Assembly (NCBI RefSeq): GCF_900187065.1
Contig: NZ_LT906483.1
Coordinates: 248,001-312,000, forward strand
Length of the DNA stretch: 64,000 bases
Reading direction: 5' to 3'
Origin: Mycolicibacterium thermoresistibile
GTDB taxonomy: Bacteria > Actinomycetota > Actinomycetes > Mycobacteriales > Mycobacteriaceae
Part shown: in pieces, positions 51,526 through 61,461 of the stretch
Layout of the letters: every line of letters starts with the position of its first letter
How positions within the stretch are numbered: the first letter of the stretch is position 1
The notes under the pieces: model-generated
What the model was told of the DNA's origin: nothing
Seen by the model: only the letters and a program-made list of their open reading frames with translations
The model's database searches: none
Translations under genes and position numbers: made by a program

Positions 51526-51993
51526 TTACTTGGCCTCGATCGCGATCCGCTCGCGCTCCGTGCCGGCGTGAGCACCGGCCACGCGAACGGTCAACACCCC
51601 GGCTTCATAGGTCGCCGAGATGTCGTCCTTGGTGACGTTGGCCGGGAGCGCGAACGACCGTCGGAACGAGCCATAGCGGAGCTCCCGCAGGTACCGGCCG
51701 TCCCGGTTCTCCTCGTGTTCGTCCCGACGCTCACCGTGGATGACCAGCCGGCCGTCCTCGAGCTCGACGTTGACATCCCTCTTGATGTCCACGCCCGGAA
51801 GCTCGAGCCGGATCACCGCGTCGTCACCGTCCCGTACCACCTCGGCGGCGGGGGTGAACTCGGCGGTCCACCAGTCACCGGTCACCTGGTCGCGCATCGG
51901 ACCGAACAGATCACGCAACCACCCGTTGAACCATCTGTCGATGTCCAACGCCATGTCCAGGACCGGACGGTTTCTCAGCATCAGGTTGCTCAT
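51526..51993 (-). CDS. hsp: Small heat-shock protein (Hsp20/alpha-crystallin), Acr2-like
   Basis: A 155-residue ATP-independent chaperone. The alpha-crystallin domain covers about 45-145: FTPAAEVVRDGDDAVIRLEL, DVNVELEDGRLVIHGER and the closing AGVLTVRVAG; the C-terminal I-x-I (IAIEAK) that drives oligomer assembly is present as ERIAIEAK. AGGAGGGATGAG precedes ATG 51993. An ECF-sigma-like promoter lies upstream. Matches Rv0251c in order and size. Confidence 0.93.
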   Translation of the reverse strand: MSNLMLRNRPVLDMALDIDRWFNGWLRDLFGPMRDQVTGDWWTAEFTPAAEVVRDGDDAVIRLELPGVDIKRDVNVELEDGRLVIHGERRDEHEENRDGRYLRELRYGSFRRSFALPANVTKDDISATYEAGVLTVRVAGAHAGTERERIAIEAK

Positions 51994-52084
51994 GCCTCAT
52001 CCCTCCTCTCGTGCTCATCTCGTCGCTGCTTCATCGCTGAAGCCTGTGGGGACGGGCCCCTTTCGTCCCGTCTCCACTTTCTGC

Positions 52085-52111
52085 AACAACACTCACGTCC
52101 GTTTCATTCCC
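52085..52111 (-). promoter_or_regulatory. ECF-sigma-type promoter candidate for hsp
   Basis: On the minus strand GGGAAT (52111-52106) is followed after 15 bp by GTTGTT (52090-52085), which fits the GGAAY-N16-18-GTT pattern of SigE/SigH. Acr2 in M. tuberculosis is reported under SigE, SigH and HspR. The 5' leader would be about 85 nt. A GGGACG...CGTCCC inverted repeat lies nearer the gene (about 52047-52068). Confidence 0.4.
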
Positions 52112-52182
52112 CGACTGTCTTTGCCGGAGTGGTGTTGTCACCCGGAAAAACACTGTGAGTGCCCACTGTCATCCGGCAAGAA

Positions 52183-53568
52183 TCAGTTGCTGGCCACCAG
52201 GGTCAGCCCGTTCCGGGGCCGGGTTCGGGACCGTCGGCTGCACTTCACCAGCCGCCGGACCGCGGTCTCGATTCCGCGGGCGAAGTCGTCGATGTCGGGG
52301 ACGGTGTCGAAGTCGGCGAGGATGCCGAACGACAGTTGATCGGCGTAGCTGAGGATCGCCACGCCGATGCGCAACTGGATGGCGATCGGCGGCACCGGCA
52401 GCACCGCGAGCACCGGACGGCCGAGCACCTGCAGCGGACGCTTGGGTCCGGGAACGTTGGTCGCGACGCTCACCACACCGCGTTGCGGCAGCCGGACCAG
52501 GAACCGCACCGCCTGGGCGGTCAACGCGAACGGGATCAGATCGGCGATCGAGGTCACCGCGTGGCCGGCCTCATGCTGTCCCGACGATTTGCTGCGGGAC
52601 ATCCGGTCGTGCACCGCCAGCAGGCGCTGCACCGGATCACCCACGTCGACGGGCAGGCACGGCAGCATCAACGACACCCGGTTGTCCGCCGCGCCGGAGG
52701 CATCCGGCGGGCGCACCGACACCGGTACCAGCGTGCGCAGCGCATCCGAGAGCGGCTGTACACCGCGCTGCAGCAACAGGGTCCGGTAGCTCTCGGTGAG
52801 CGCGGCCAGTGCGACGTCGTTGATGGTCACGTCGAACGCCCGGCACACCCGCCGGACGTCGTCGAGCCGCACCCGGGCGGCACTGTACCGGCGCAGATCC
52901 GACACCGGTCCGTTCAGCGGCGACGGAGCGCTGCGCAGCAGCCCGGCCGCCAGGTCACGCACACCGCGTCCGACGCGGAGGCCGGCCCGCACCACCGACA
53001 GCGGGGTCAGCGGGAGCCGCAACGCCGGTCGGTCCGGATTCGCCTGTTCGGTCCGGCGTGCGGTCCCGGTGCGCAACTGGTCGGCGAACGTCTCCCCGGG
53101 CCCGCCGTCGGACAGCCCGGCCAGCATGTGCACGGTCGCGATGCCGTCGGCGACGCAGTGATGCACCTTCATCAGCACGGCCCACCGGTTGTCCGAGAGC
53201 CCCTCGATGGCCCAGATCTCCCACAGCGGGTGGTTGCGGTCCAGCCGCCAGGACATGATGTCGGCGATCACCTCGTACAGGTCGCGCTCGGTCCCGGGCC
53301 GGGGCAGGGCGATCCGCCGCACATGTCTCGTGAGGTCGAAGTCGGGATCGTCGACCCACTCGGGGGCGGCCACGTCCAGCGGATACCGGCGCAGCCGCTG
53401 GCGGAACCGCGGGCAGACCGTCATGCGCTGCTCCAACGTGGACAGCAGCGTGTCCGGATCGGGCATCGGGCCGGCGAGGATGGCGACGCCGCCGATCGCG
53501 AGGCTCACATGCGGATCGGAGTCCTCCACCTCGAGGAAACCCGCGTCCAGGGGCGTCAACCGGGTCAT
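52183..53568 (-). CDS. tgs1: Triacylglycerol synthase (wax ester synthase/DGAT family), Tgs1-like
   Basis: A 461-residue acyl-CoA:diacylglycerol acyltransferase that makes storage triacylglycerol at the membrane. Catalytic HHxxxDG is VHHCVADG near residue 136. Further family blocks are PLWEIWAIEGL, SDLRRYSAARVRLDDV, FDVTINDVALAALTESYRT and VATNVPGPKRPLQ. The match to what I recall of Tgs1 (Rv3130c) is close along the length. ATG 53568 is better spaced from GGGAGG than GTG 53577. DosR-like boxes lie upstream, next to divergent fdxA. Tgs1 is a DosR target in hypoxia. Confidence 0.88.
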   Translation of the reverse strand: MTRLTPLDAGFLEVEDSDPHVSLAIGGVAILAGPMPDPDTLLSTLEQRMTVCPRFRQRLRRYPLDVAAPEWVDDPDFDLTRHVRRIALPRPGTERDLYEVIADIMSWRLDRNHPLWEIWAIEGLSDNRWAVLMKVHHCVADGIATVHMLAGLSDGGPGETFADQLRTGTARRTEQANPDRPALRLPLTPLSVVRAGLRVGRGVRDLAAGLLRSAPSPLNGPVSDLRRYSAARVRLDDVRRVCRAFDVTINDVALAALTESYRTLLLQRGVQPLSDALRTLVPVSVRPPDASGAADNRVSLMLPCLPVDVGDPVQRLLAVHDRMSRSKSSGQHEAGHAVTSIADLIPFALTAQAVRFLVRLPQRGVVSVATNVPGPKRPLQVLGRPVLAVLPVPPIAIQLRIGVAILSYADQLSFGILADFDTVPDIDDFARGIETAVRRLVKCSRRSRTRPRNGLTLVASN

Positions 53569-53612
53569 GGACGCCACCTCCCGAAATAGCTGTGACGGTT
53601 GGTATCAGTATT

Positions 53613-53651
53613 GGCGTCGAAGGCCCCTTCGAGCAGGGCCGGAAGTCCCTT
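53613..53651 (-). promoter_or_regulatory. DosR-like boxes upstream of tgs1
   Basis: On the minus strand AAGGGACTTCCGGCCCTGC (53651-53633) closely matches the DosR core GGGACTTNNGGCCC. A weaker copy, GGGGCCTTCGACGCC, is centred about 20 bp nearer the gene. Tandem spacing of this kind is usual in DosR promoters. Confidence 0.65.
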
Positions 53652-53692
53652 GTCGATCATCCGCGGACGGCTGGCTGGGCGCCACCGGCACA

Positions 53693-53711
53693 TGAGGACT
53701 TTCGGCCCCTG
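53693..53711 (+). promoter_or_regulatory. DosR-like box upstream of fdxA
   Basis: TGAGGACTTTCGGCCCCTG keeps the GGACTTTCGGCCC core of DosR sites and lies 34-52 bp before ATG 53745. TACGCT (53733-53738) then gives a leaderless start 6 nt later, so the box is centred near -43, the expected distance for activation. Confidence 0.7.
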
Positions 53712-53744
53712 CTTCGCTCACCCGAACCTTCCTACGCTGCGGAT

Positions 53745-54092
53745 ATGACCTACGTGATCGGAAGTGCATGCGTCGATGTCACCGACAAGTCGTGTGTGCA
53801 GGAGTGCCCTGCGGACTGCATCTACGAGGGTGACCGGTCGCTGTACATCAACCCGAACGAGTGCGTGGACTGCGGCGCCTGCAAGCTGGTCTGCAAAGTC
53901 GACGCCATCTACTTCGAGTACGACCTCCCCGACGAGGAGTACCGGCACCTCGCCGACAACGCCGCGTTCTTCACCGAGATCCTGCCGGGCCGCGACGCGC
54001 CGCTGGGTGACCCGGGCGGTGCGTCGAAGATCGGCCGCATCGGCGTGGACACCCCGCTGGTGGCCGGCATGCCGAAGCGTTCGGCCCACTGA
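53745..54092 (+). CDS. fdxA: Seven-iron ferredoxin FdxA
   Basis: A 115-residue ferredoxin with one [3Fe-4S] and one [4Fe-4S] cluster. The ligands are in CVDVTDKSCVQECPADC and CVDCGACKLVC. The Pro usually following the last Cys is replaced by Lys (CKVDAI), as it is by Arg in the M. tuberculosis protein I recall. The C-terminal extension NAAFFTEILPGRDAPLGDPG is characteristic of FdxA (Rv2007c), a DosR-regulon member. It likely donates electrons under hypoxia. Divergent from tgs1. Confidence 0.92.
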   Translation: MTYVIGSACVDVTDKSCVQECPADCIYEGDRSLYINPNECVDCGACKLVCKVDAIYFEYDLPDEEYRHLADNAAFFTEILPGRDAPLGDPGGASKIGRIGVDTPLVAGMPKRSAH

Positions 54093-54127
54093 GCGGTCAA
54101 CGGCCGGGCGGGCCGCTCACCACCCGC

Positions 54128-55645
<1,518 letters not shown>

Positions 55646-55649
<4 letters not shown>

Positions 55650-56314
55650 CGTGCCTCCCGGAACTGGACCCACATGCCCGGTGTGAGCAGTGCGGGGGTG
55701 GAGCGGTCGAGGTCCCACAGCCGCGCCTCGGTGCGGCCGATCAACTGCCAGCCGCCGGGCGACTCCCGCGGATAGATGCCGCTGAACTCACCGGCCAGCC
55801 CGATCGACCCGGCCGGCACCCTGACCCGGGGTTCGGCGCGGCGCGGCACCTGCAGCCGCTCGTCGCCGCCGCCGAGGTAGGCGAACCCGGGGGCGAAACC
55901 ACTGAACCCGACCCGCCACGGTCGGCCGGTGTGCGCGGCGATCACCTGTTCGGGTGTGAGGCCGGTCAGCCGGGCCACCTCGGGCAGGTCGGCGCCGTCG
56001 TAGATCACGTCGATCACCACGTCGGCACCGCGTTCGGGCGGCTCGAACGAGCGGTCGAACTGGTCCCGGGCCAGGTGCAACCGCCGCAACCGCTGGCGGG
56101 TCGGCGCCTGGTATTGCGGTCCGGCCAGTCTGACCAGGATGGTGCGTGCGGCCGGGACGATGTCGACGACCCCCAGCAGCTCCGCCGCCCGGAGGGCATC
56201 GGTCCAGGCCACCACCTCGGCGGTGCTGTCGAACTGCAGCAGCAGCGCCTGATCTCCGTAATTGTGGACGGCGTCGATGACCGCCGCTCCGATCGATTCT
56301 GCCACCACACTCAT
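55646..56314 (-). CDS. pxpB: 5-Oxoprolinase subunit PxpB (KipI-like)
   Basis: A 222-residue KipI/allophanate-hydrolase-subunit-1 fold protein (Rv0264c-like). Seen: [87 protein letters not shown] ends 6 nt before ATG 56314, so the pxpBC message is probably leaderless. A 9-bp-arm inverted repeat lies about 25-40 bp upstream. Confidence 0.9.
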
Positions 56315-56335
56315 AACCGAAACCTACCCGCGAGT

Positions 56336-56355
56336 AGCTACGGGTGCCCGTAGCT
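56336..56355. promoter_or_regulatory. Inverted repeat upstream of pxpB
   Basis: AGCTACGGG-TG-CCCGTAGCT, perfect 9-bp arms, about 22-41 bp upstream of the leaderless pxpB start. It covers the -35 area, as an operator would. The regulator is unknown. It might also end yhhQ transcripts arriving from the right, since yhhQ is on the same strand with its stop at 56389. Confidence 0.5.
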
Positions 56356-56388
56356 TTATCACCTCGCCAGAGGAGTTTTACCAATGGC

Positions 56389-57108
56389 TCAGACGGCGGG
56401 CCGGTACGTGGGTTCCCGGCGCTTGACGAAGCCGATGACCCGGTAGGTCACCGGCAGCACCAGCACCTCGACCACGGTCTTGTAGATCCAGCCCAGCGCC
56501 AGGTAGGTGAGGAAGTCGTCGAGGGTGCTGATGCCGATCGCGGCGGCGGCGATGCTGCAGAACACCAGGGTGTCGGCGAATTCGCCGAGGACCGTCGACC
56601 CGATCAGCCGCGCCCACAGATGCCGCTCCTTGGTGATGGCCTTGATCCGCACCACGATCCAGGCGTTGACGGTCTGTCCGACGATGAAGCCGGCCAGCCC
56701 GGCGATCACGAGTTGGAAGAACGGTTTGACGACGGCCTCGAACGCGGCCTGGTTCGGGTAGAAGTCGGCGGGCGGCAGCTCGGCGGCGATCCACATCGCC
56801 AGCGACGCGACCGCCTGCATGGCGAATGCGACGAAGATCGCCTTGCGGGCGGCCCGGAAGCCGTACACCTCGCTGAGCACGTCGCCGATCACGTAGGTGA
56901 GCGGGAAGACGATGAACGCGCCGTCGGTGATGATCGACCAGTCGCCGATGACCGGCCCGAACGCGACCCCCTTGGTGGCGGTGACGTTGGAGATCAGCAC
57001 CAGGCCGGTGAACACCGCGACGAGCACGGGGTAGTACGCCGAGCCGGTGGTGGCGAAGCCCCGGCCGGCGTCGGGGGCGGTGTCGTTCGGGGTCTGCGGG
57101 CCGGTCAC
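56389..57108 (-). CDS. yhhQ: Queuosine precursor transporter (YhhQ family)
   Basis: A 239-residue membrane protein with six or seven helices, probably importing queuosine precursors (preQ0/preQ1). Signature blocks: VFTGLVLISNVTATKGVAFG, ITDGAFIVFPLTYVIGDVLSEVYGF, and FIVGQTVNAWIVVRIK with LIGSTVLGEFADTLVF. GTG 57108 begins shortly before the first helix; no convincing preQ1 riboswitch is visible upstream. Divergent from the MFS gene across a large palindrome. Confidence 0.88.
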   Translation of the reverse strand: MTGPQTPNDTAPDAGRGFATTGSAYYPVLVAVFTGLVLISNVTATKGVAFGPVIGDWSIITDGAFIVFPLTYVIGDVLSEVYGFRAARKAIFVAFAMQAVASLAMWIAAELPPADFYPNQAAFEAVVKPFFQLVIAGLAGFIVGQTVNAWIVVRIKAITKERHLWARLIGSTVLGEFADTLVFCSIAAAAIGISTLDDFLTYLALGWIYKTVVEVLVLPVTYRVIGFVKRREPTYRPAV

Positions 57109-57173
57109 CCGCCCATCTTGACAGGCCGGTTCACCGGGCCGGCCACCCGCCGGAGTGCGCCGGCACCAGGTAT

Positions 57174-57206
57174 TTGAACGATAATTCAAGTTGAATTATC
57201 GTTCAA
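57174..57206. promoter_or_regulatory. Perfect 33-bp palindrome, probable TetR operator
   Basis: Two 16-bp arms, TTGAACGATAATTCAA (57174-57189) and TTGAATTATCGTTCAA (57191-57206), are exact complements around a single G. The AT-rich tract stands out from its GC-rich surroundings. It ends 22 bp before the MFS start and begins 65 bp before yhhQ. The TetR gene at 58748 is the obvious candidate to bind it. Confidence 0.8.
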
Positions 57207-57228
57207 GTATCTGGTGGGAGGGTGAGCG

Positions 57229-58734
57229 ATGACGCAGTGTGCGGTTCGGGCCGGCGCGCGGGAATGGGCCGGCCTCGGTGTGTTGGCGGTCCCGACGGTG
57301 CTGCTCGGTCTGGACGTGACGGTGCTGTATCTGGTGCTGCCGGCCGTCGCGGCGGATCTGGCGCCCTCGCCGGTGCAGACGCTGTGGATCATGGACGCCT
57401 ACGGCTTCTTCATCGCGGGCTTTCTGATCACGATGGGCACCCTCGGCGATCGGATCGGCCGCCGCCGGCTGCTCACGATCGGGGTGACGGCGTTCGCCGG
57501 GGCGTCGGTGCTCGCGGCGTTGGCCCCGAGTGCGGAACTGCTGATCGTGGCGCGGGCACTGCTGGGTGTCGCGGGTGCGACGCTGATGCCCTCGACGCTG
57601 TCGCTGATCTCGAACATGTTCGTCGACGCCGCCCAGCGTGCGCTGGCGATCGGGGTGTGGGCCACGATGTTCGCCGTCGGGATGGCGGCCGGGCCGGTGG
57701 TCGGCGGCGCTCTCGTCGATCGGTTCTGGTGGGGCGCAGCGTTTCTGCTCGCCGTGCCGGTGGCCGCGGCGGTGCTGCTCGGAGCCCGTCTGCTGCCCGA
57801 GTACGCCGACCCGCAGGCCGGCCGGCTCGATCTGCGCAGCGTCGCGCTGTCCCTGCTCGCCATCCTCGCGGCGATCTACGCCGTCAAACACGTCGCGGTG
57901 CACGGCGTCGACGGCGTGGCGGTGGCCGCCTGCGCGCTCGCGGCGGCGGCCGCAACGGTCTTCGTGCACCGGCAACGCCGGCTGGACGCCCCCCTGCTGG
58001 ATGTCACGTTGTTCGCCGACCGCGCGTTCACCGCGGCACTGACCGTGCTGCTCATCGGTCTGATCGGGGTGGGCGGCACGATGTATCTGGTCACCCAGTT
58101 CCTGCAGTTGGTCGAGGGTCTGACCCCGGTGCGGGCGGGATGGTGGATGGGCCCGCCGGCGTTGGCGATGTTCGTCGCGGCCATCGGCGCTCCGCTGATC
58201 GCCCGGCGGGTCCGGCCGGGCGTGGTGATGGCGGCGACCCTGGGGGTGTCCGTGCTCGGCTACGCGGTGCTGGCCTCCGCGGGCCGCGGCGACGGTCCGG
58301 CCGTGGTGGTCGCGTTCGCGTTCGTGTACCTCGGACTCGGGGCGATCGCGGCGTTGGGCACCGACATCGTGGTGGGCGCCGCCCCGGCCGCCAAATCCGG
58401 TTCGGCAGCCGCGATGTCCGAAACCGTCCAGGAACTCGGCATCGCCGTCGGGGTCGCCCTGCTCGGCAGCGTCACCGCCGCCGTCTACCGGAGTCGAATG
58501 ACCGGGCCCGAGGGTGTTGCCGAGGGTGTTGGGGGGCCGGACGCGGAGCGTCTCGCCGAGAGCCTGCCCGCCGCGGTGTCGGTGGCCGACCGGGTTCCCG
58601 GCGAGGCGGTCCGGCTGGCCCAGGACGCGTTCGCCGCCGGGGTGAACATCGCGGCGCTGATCGGCGGCGCCGCCGTCGTGGTGGTCGCGGTGGTGTGCGC
58701 GACGGCGCTGCGGCACCTGCGTCCACTGGACTAG
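57229..58734 (+). CDS. DHA2-family MFS drug efflux pump (LfrA/SmvA-like)
   Basis: A 501-residue, 14-helix proton-driven exporter. Motif A is GTLGDRIGRRRLLTIG after helix 2, motif C-like GPVVGGALVD follows helix 5, and APAAKSGSAAAMSETVQELGIAVG is near the end. It resembles LfrA of M. smegmatis (fluoroquinolone and dye efflux) and SmvA pumps. GGGAGGGTGAG precedes ATG 57229. A perfect palindrome covers its promoter and a TetR gene follows 13 nt after the stop, so it is likely a repressible efflux operon. Confidence 0.9.
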   Translation: MTQCAVRAGAREWAGLGVLAVPTVLLGLDVTVLYLVLPAVAADLAPSPVQTLWIMDAYGFFIAGFLITMGTLGDRIGRRRLLTIGVTAFAGASVLAALAPSAELLIVARALLGVAGATLMPSTLSLISNMFVDAAQRALAIGVWATMFAVGMAAGPVVGGALVDRFWWGAAFLLAVPVAAAVLLGARLLPEYADPQAGRLDLRSVALSLLAILAAIYAVKHVAVHGVDGVAVAACALAAAAATVFVHRQRRLDAPLLDVTLFADRAFTAALTVLLIGLIGVGGTMYLVTQFLQLVEGLTPVRAGWWMGPPALAMFVAAIGAPLIARRVRPGVVMAATLGVSVLGYAVLASAGRGDGPAVVVAFAFVYLGLGAIAALGTDIVVGAAPAAKSGSAAAMSETVQELGIAVGVALLGSVTAAVYRSRMTGPEGVAEGVGGPDAERLAESLPAAVSVADRVPGEAVRLAQDAFAAGVNIAALIGGAAVVVVAVVCATALRHLRPLD

Positions 58735-58747
58735 CCTGAGCGACACC

Positions 58748-59326
58748 ATGGTTGACGCCGGTGAGACGACCGACGGACGCAGGGCCCGGGGGCAGCGGCG
58801 CCGCGCCGAGATCATCGACGCCACCCTCGCCGTGGTCGAGCGTGACGGCGCCGCGGGCGTCACCCATCGGGCGGTCGCCGCGGAGGCCGGCATTCCGGCC
58901 AGCCTGACCGCCTACTATTTCGCCACCCTCGACGACCTGCTGGTCGCGGCGCTGTCCAGCGTCGCCGATGGATACACCGAGCGGATCCGGGAGATCATCG
59001 AACGGCCCGGCGACCGGCTGCGGGGCCTCGCCGAGCTGATCGTCGAGTCGGCCGGTCCGGGCCGGGAGCGGGCGCTGGCCGAACGGGAACTGTCCACGCT
59101 GGCCGCCCGGCGCCCCGCGCTGCAACCGGTGGCGCGACGGTGGCGGGACAACGTCGCCGAACTGGCGTCCACCCTGACCGACGATCCCCAGGCGATCGCC
59201 GCACTGGTCGCGGCGTCCGACGGGCTGTGCACCGCGATCCTGATCGACAACGCCCCGGCCGACGTCGATTTCGCCCACGGCGTGCTGCGCCGGGCGCTCG
59301 GCGTGCCCGCCGAACACCAGCCGTGA
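58748..59326 (+). CDS. TetR-family repressor of the efflux operon
   Basis: A 192-residue regulator. The HTH is ATLAVVERDGAAGVTHRAVA then IPASLTAYYFATLDDLLVAAL (about 25-65). The ligand domain is unassigned. Second gene of the MFS operon, so it would repress its own transcription through the palindrome at 57174-57206 and be released by a pump substrate. In LfrR/LfrA the repressor is the upstream gene as I recall, so the order differs. Confidence 0.88.
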   Translation: MVDAGETTDGRRARGQRRRAEIIDATLAVVERDGAAGVTHRAVAAEAGIPASLTAYYFATLDDLLVAALSSVADGYTERIREIIERPGDRLRGLAELIVESAGPGRERALAERELSTLAARRPALQPVARRWRDNVAELASTLTDDPQAIAALVAASDGLCTAILIDNAPADVDFAHGVLRRALGVPAEHQP

Positions 59327-59376
59327 CCGAATTCGTGACCGAACCGTGACTGCACCCGCGGGGCGAACCCGTGCCG

Positions 59377-60239
59377 TCAACCGACGTCGACGCCGCCGAA
59401 CAGCACGACCGCCAGTCCCAGCGCGACGACGATGTTGACCACGGTCGCCGAACCGAACACGGCGACCGGACGCCGGCCCGCCTCGCGCAGACCCTTGACC
59501 GAGAACTCCAGGCCGATCGCCACGAACGCGAAGATCAGGAACCAGGTGCGCAGATCGTTGATGGTGGCGATGTCGGCCTTGTCGCCGCCCCAGGCCAGAT
59601 ACAGCGTGCCGATGACCGACGCCGCGACGAAGCCCACCACGAACTTCGGGAACCGCTGCCAGAACTGCCCGATGGTGGGCCGGGCGGCCGTGTCGCGTTC
59701 CACCCGCAGCGCGAAGTAGGCGGTCAGCGCGATCGCCACGAACCCGATCAACGCGTTCTGGTGGTCTTGACGGCGGCGGCGATCGCCGCGCTGACCCCGC
59801 AGATCGACACCGCCGAGGCGAGCAGCGCGCGCAGCTTGGCGTCCAGCCCGACCCGGCCGCCCAGCCACCAGGTGAACCCGAAGACGATGCTGATCAGCAG
59901 CAGCGCCTGCACGATCGCCGGTCCGGCGGCGGTCACCAGCACCTTGAGGTTGACCGACGCGCCGAGCAGCATTAACCCGGTCTTGATGAAGAACTCGGTG
60001 CGGAACCCGCCGGCCAGCGCTTCCCGCACCGCCAGTCGGGTGAGCACCACATTGCCGAGCAGCCCCAGCGCGATTGCGTAGACCGGAAATTCGATCGAGT
60101 CGGCGATCCGGCTGAACGGTGTGCCGTCGGCCCAGTCCGGCACCCGGGCCTCCAGGTACCGGGTCGCCGCGCCCACCTCCCGGGGACGGCGCCCAGCAGC
60201 ACCAGGGCGATTCAGGGCCAGGCCGACGATCGTGCCCAC
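59377..60239 (-). pseudogene. YeiH-family (putative sulfate exporter) transporter, disrupted
   Basis: Two frames together read as one membrane protein. The upstream part (60239 to about 59755) has SIEFPVYAIALGLLGNVVL, FIKTGLMLLGASVNLKVLV and ASAVSICGVSAAIAAAVKTT, then stops after TRTR. The other frame resumes at once with NALIGFVAIALTAYFALRVE and ends at 59377. Restoring one C in KTTQNALIGF mends the frame. However, the helices normally between the CGVSAAIAA block and the QNALIGF block (about 70 residues) are missing, and the first helix is cut at the 5' end next to alkB. Three lesions indicate a dead gene. Confidence 0.8.
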
Positions 60240-60249
60240 CAGTCTTCGG

Positions 60250-61461
60250 TCACCCGCAAGCTATCGGGTGCGTGCCGGCAACACCAGGGTTCTGTTCGGC
60301 GTGAACAGAACCGGGTCTCCGGTGCGTCCGCGGGTCCAGCGCCACCAGGCTGAGGTCCCCACCGTAGTGGGCCACCACCCTCGGGTCCATGATCTTCCGC
60401 CACAACGGCGGGATGAGGGCGTACAGCAGCATCTCGGCGTAGCCCGCCGGCAGTTGGGGAGCGTCCTCGGCGTGCCGCAGGGTCTGGTATCGCCGCATCG
60501 GGTTCGCATGGTGGTCGGAATGGCGTTGCAGCTGGAACAGGAACACGTTGGTGACCATCGCGTCGCTGTTCCAGCTGTGTTCCGGCCGGACCGGTTCATA
60601 ACGCCCGCCGGGCAACCGTTGTCGGCGCAGTCCGTAGTGCTCGATGTAGTTGACCGCCTCCAGCAGGCAGCATCCCAGAACCGCCTGCACCACCAGCCAT
60701 CCCAGCACGCCGATGCCGAACCACAGACACAGCCCGCCGAACAGCGCGACGCTGAGCAGCCAGGCGTTGAGGATGTCGTTGCGCAGTGTCCACGGCGATC
60801 GCTCCCGGCGTTCGAAGCGGTCGCACTCCAGCCGCCAGGCCGAACGGAATCCGCCCACCACCGACCGCGGGATGAAGCGGTACAGGCTCTCTCCGAAGCG
60901 CGCGCTCGCCGGGTCCTCCGGTGTGGCGACCCGGGCGTGATGGCCGCGGTTGTGTTCGACGAAGAAGTGGCCGTAGCAGGTCTGCGCCAGCGCGACCTTG
61001 CTCAGTCGGCGCTCGACGGCGGGCCGTTTGTGCCCGAGCTCATGGGCGGCGTTGATGCCCAGACCGCCGCTCAGGCCGACGGTCAGCGCCAGTCCCAGCT
61101 TGTCGACGAAGGTCATCGGCGCCGCACCACCGCCGCTCCACAGCCAGCAGGCCACGATCAGCGCCAGATACTGATTGACGACGAACAAATAAGTGGCCCA
61201 ACGGAATATGCGCTGCGCCTCCAGCGGTGGGACGAGGTTCTCGGGTGGATTCGTCGTCGAGGTTCCGACCAGGCGGTCGATGAGGGGGATGACCATGAAG
61301 GTCACCACCACCCCGCTCCACCAGAAGGCCGGCCAACCCGTCTGCTCCACACCGTGCCACGACCCGTAGACGAGCGCCGGCGGCAGGGCTCCCAGAAACC
61401 ACACATACCGCCCGTCCGCCCAGCGGCGCGGCACGCGCACGGCTGTCCAGTCCGATTTCAC
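60250..61461 (-). CDS. alkB: Alkane 1-monooxygenase AlkB
   Basis: A 403-residue membrane diiron hydroxylase converting n-alkanes to 1-alkanols. It has six helices and the His clusters AAHELGHKR, FVEHNRGHHARV and LQRHSDHHANP, plus the family block NYIEHYGLRRQ. All expected His are present. The C-terminal 25 residues (after LDPRTHR) do not look family-like and run into the broken yeiH. Electron-donor rubredoxin genes, usually adjacent, are absent here. GTG 61461 is the apparent start. Confidence 0.92.
   Translation of the reverse strand: MKSDWTAVRVPRRWADGRYVWFLGALPPALVYGSWHGVEQTGWPAFWWSGVVVTFMVIPLIDRLVGTSTTNPPENLVPPLEAQRIFRWATYLFVVNQYLALIVACWLWSGGGAAPMTFVDKLGLALTVGLSGGLGINAAHELGHKRPAVERRLSKVALAQTCYGHFFVEHNRGHHARVATPEDPASARFGESLYRFIPRSVVGGFRSAWRLECDRFERRERSPWTLRNDILNAWLLSVALFGGLCLWFGIGVLGWLVVQAVLGCCLLEAVNYIEHYGLRRQRLPGGRYEPVRPEHSWNSDAMVTNVFLFQLQRHSDHHANPMRRYQTLRHAEDAPQLPAGYAEMLLYALIPPLWRKIMDPRVVAHYGGDLSLVALDPRTHRRPGSVHAEQNPGVAGTHPIACG

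Noticed and set aside
52047..52068. DosR box upstream of hsp
   Set aside because: GGGACG...CGTCCC is symmetrical, but the spacing and core differ from GGGACTTNNGGCCC, unlike the good boxes at tgs1 and fdxA.
57109..57173. preQ1 riboswitch upstream of yhhQ
   Set aside because: The short GC-rich leader lacks the A-rich tail and small hairpin of preQ1 aptamers.
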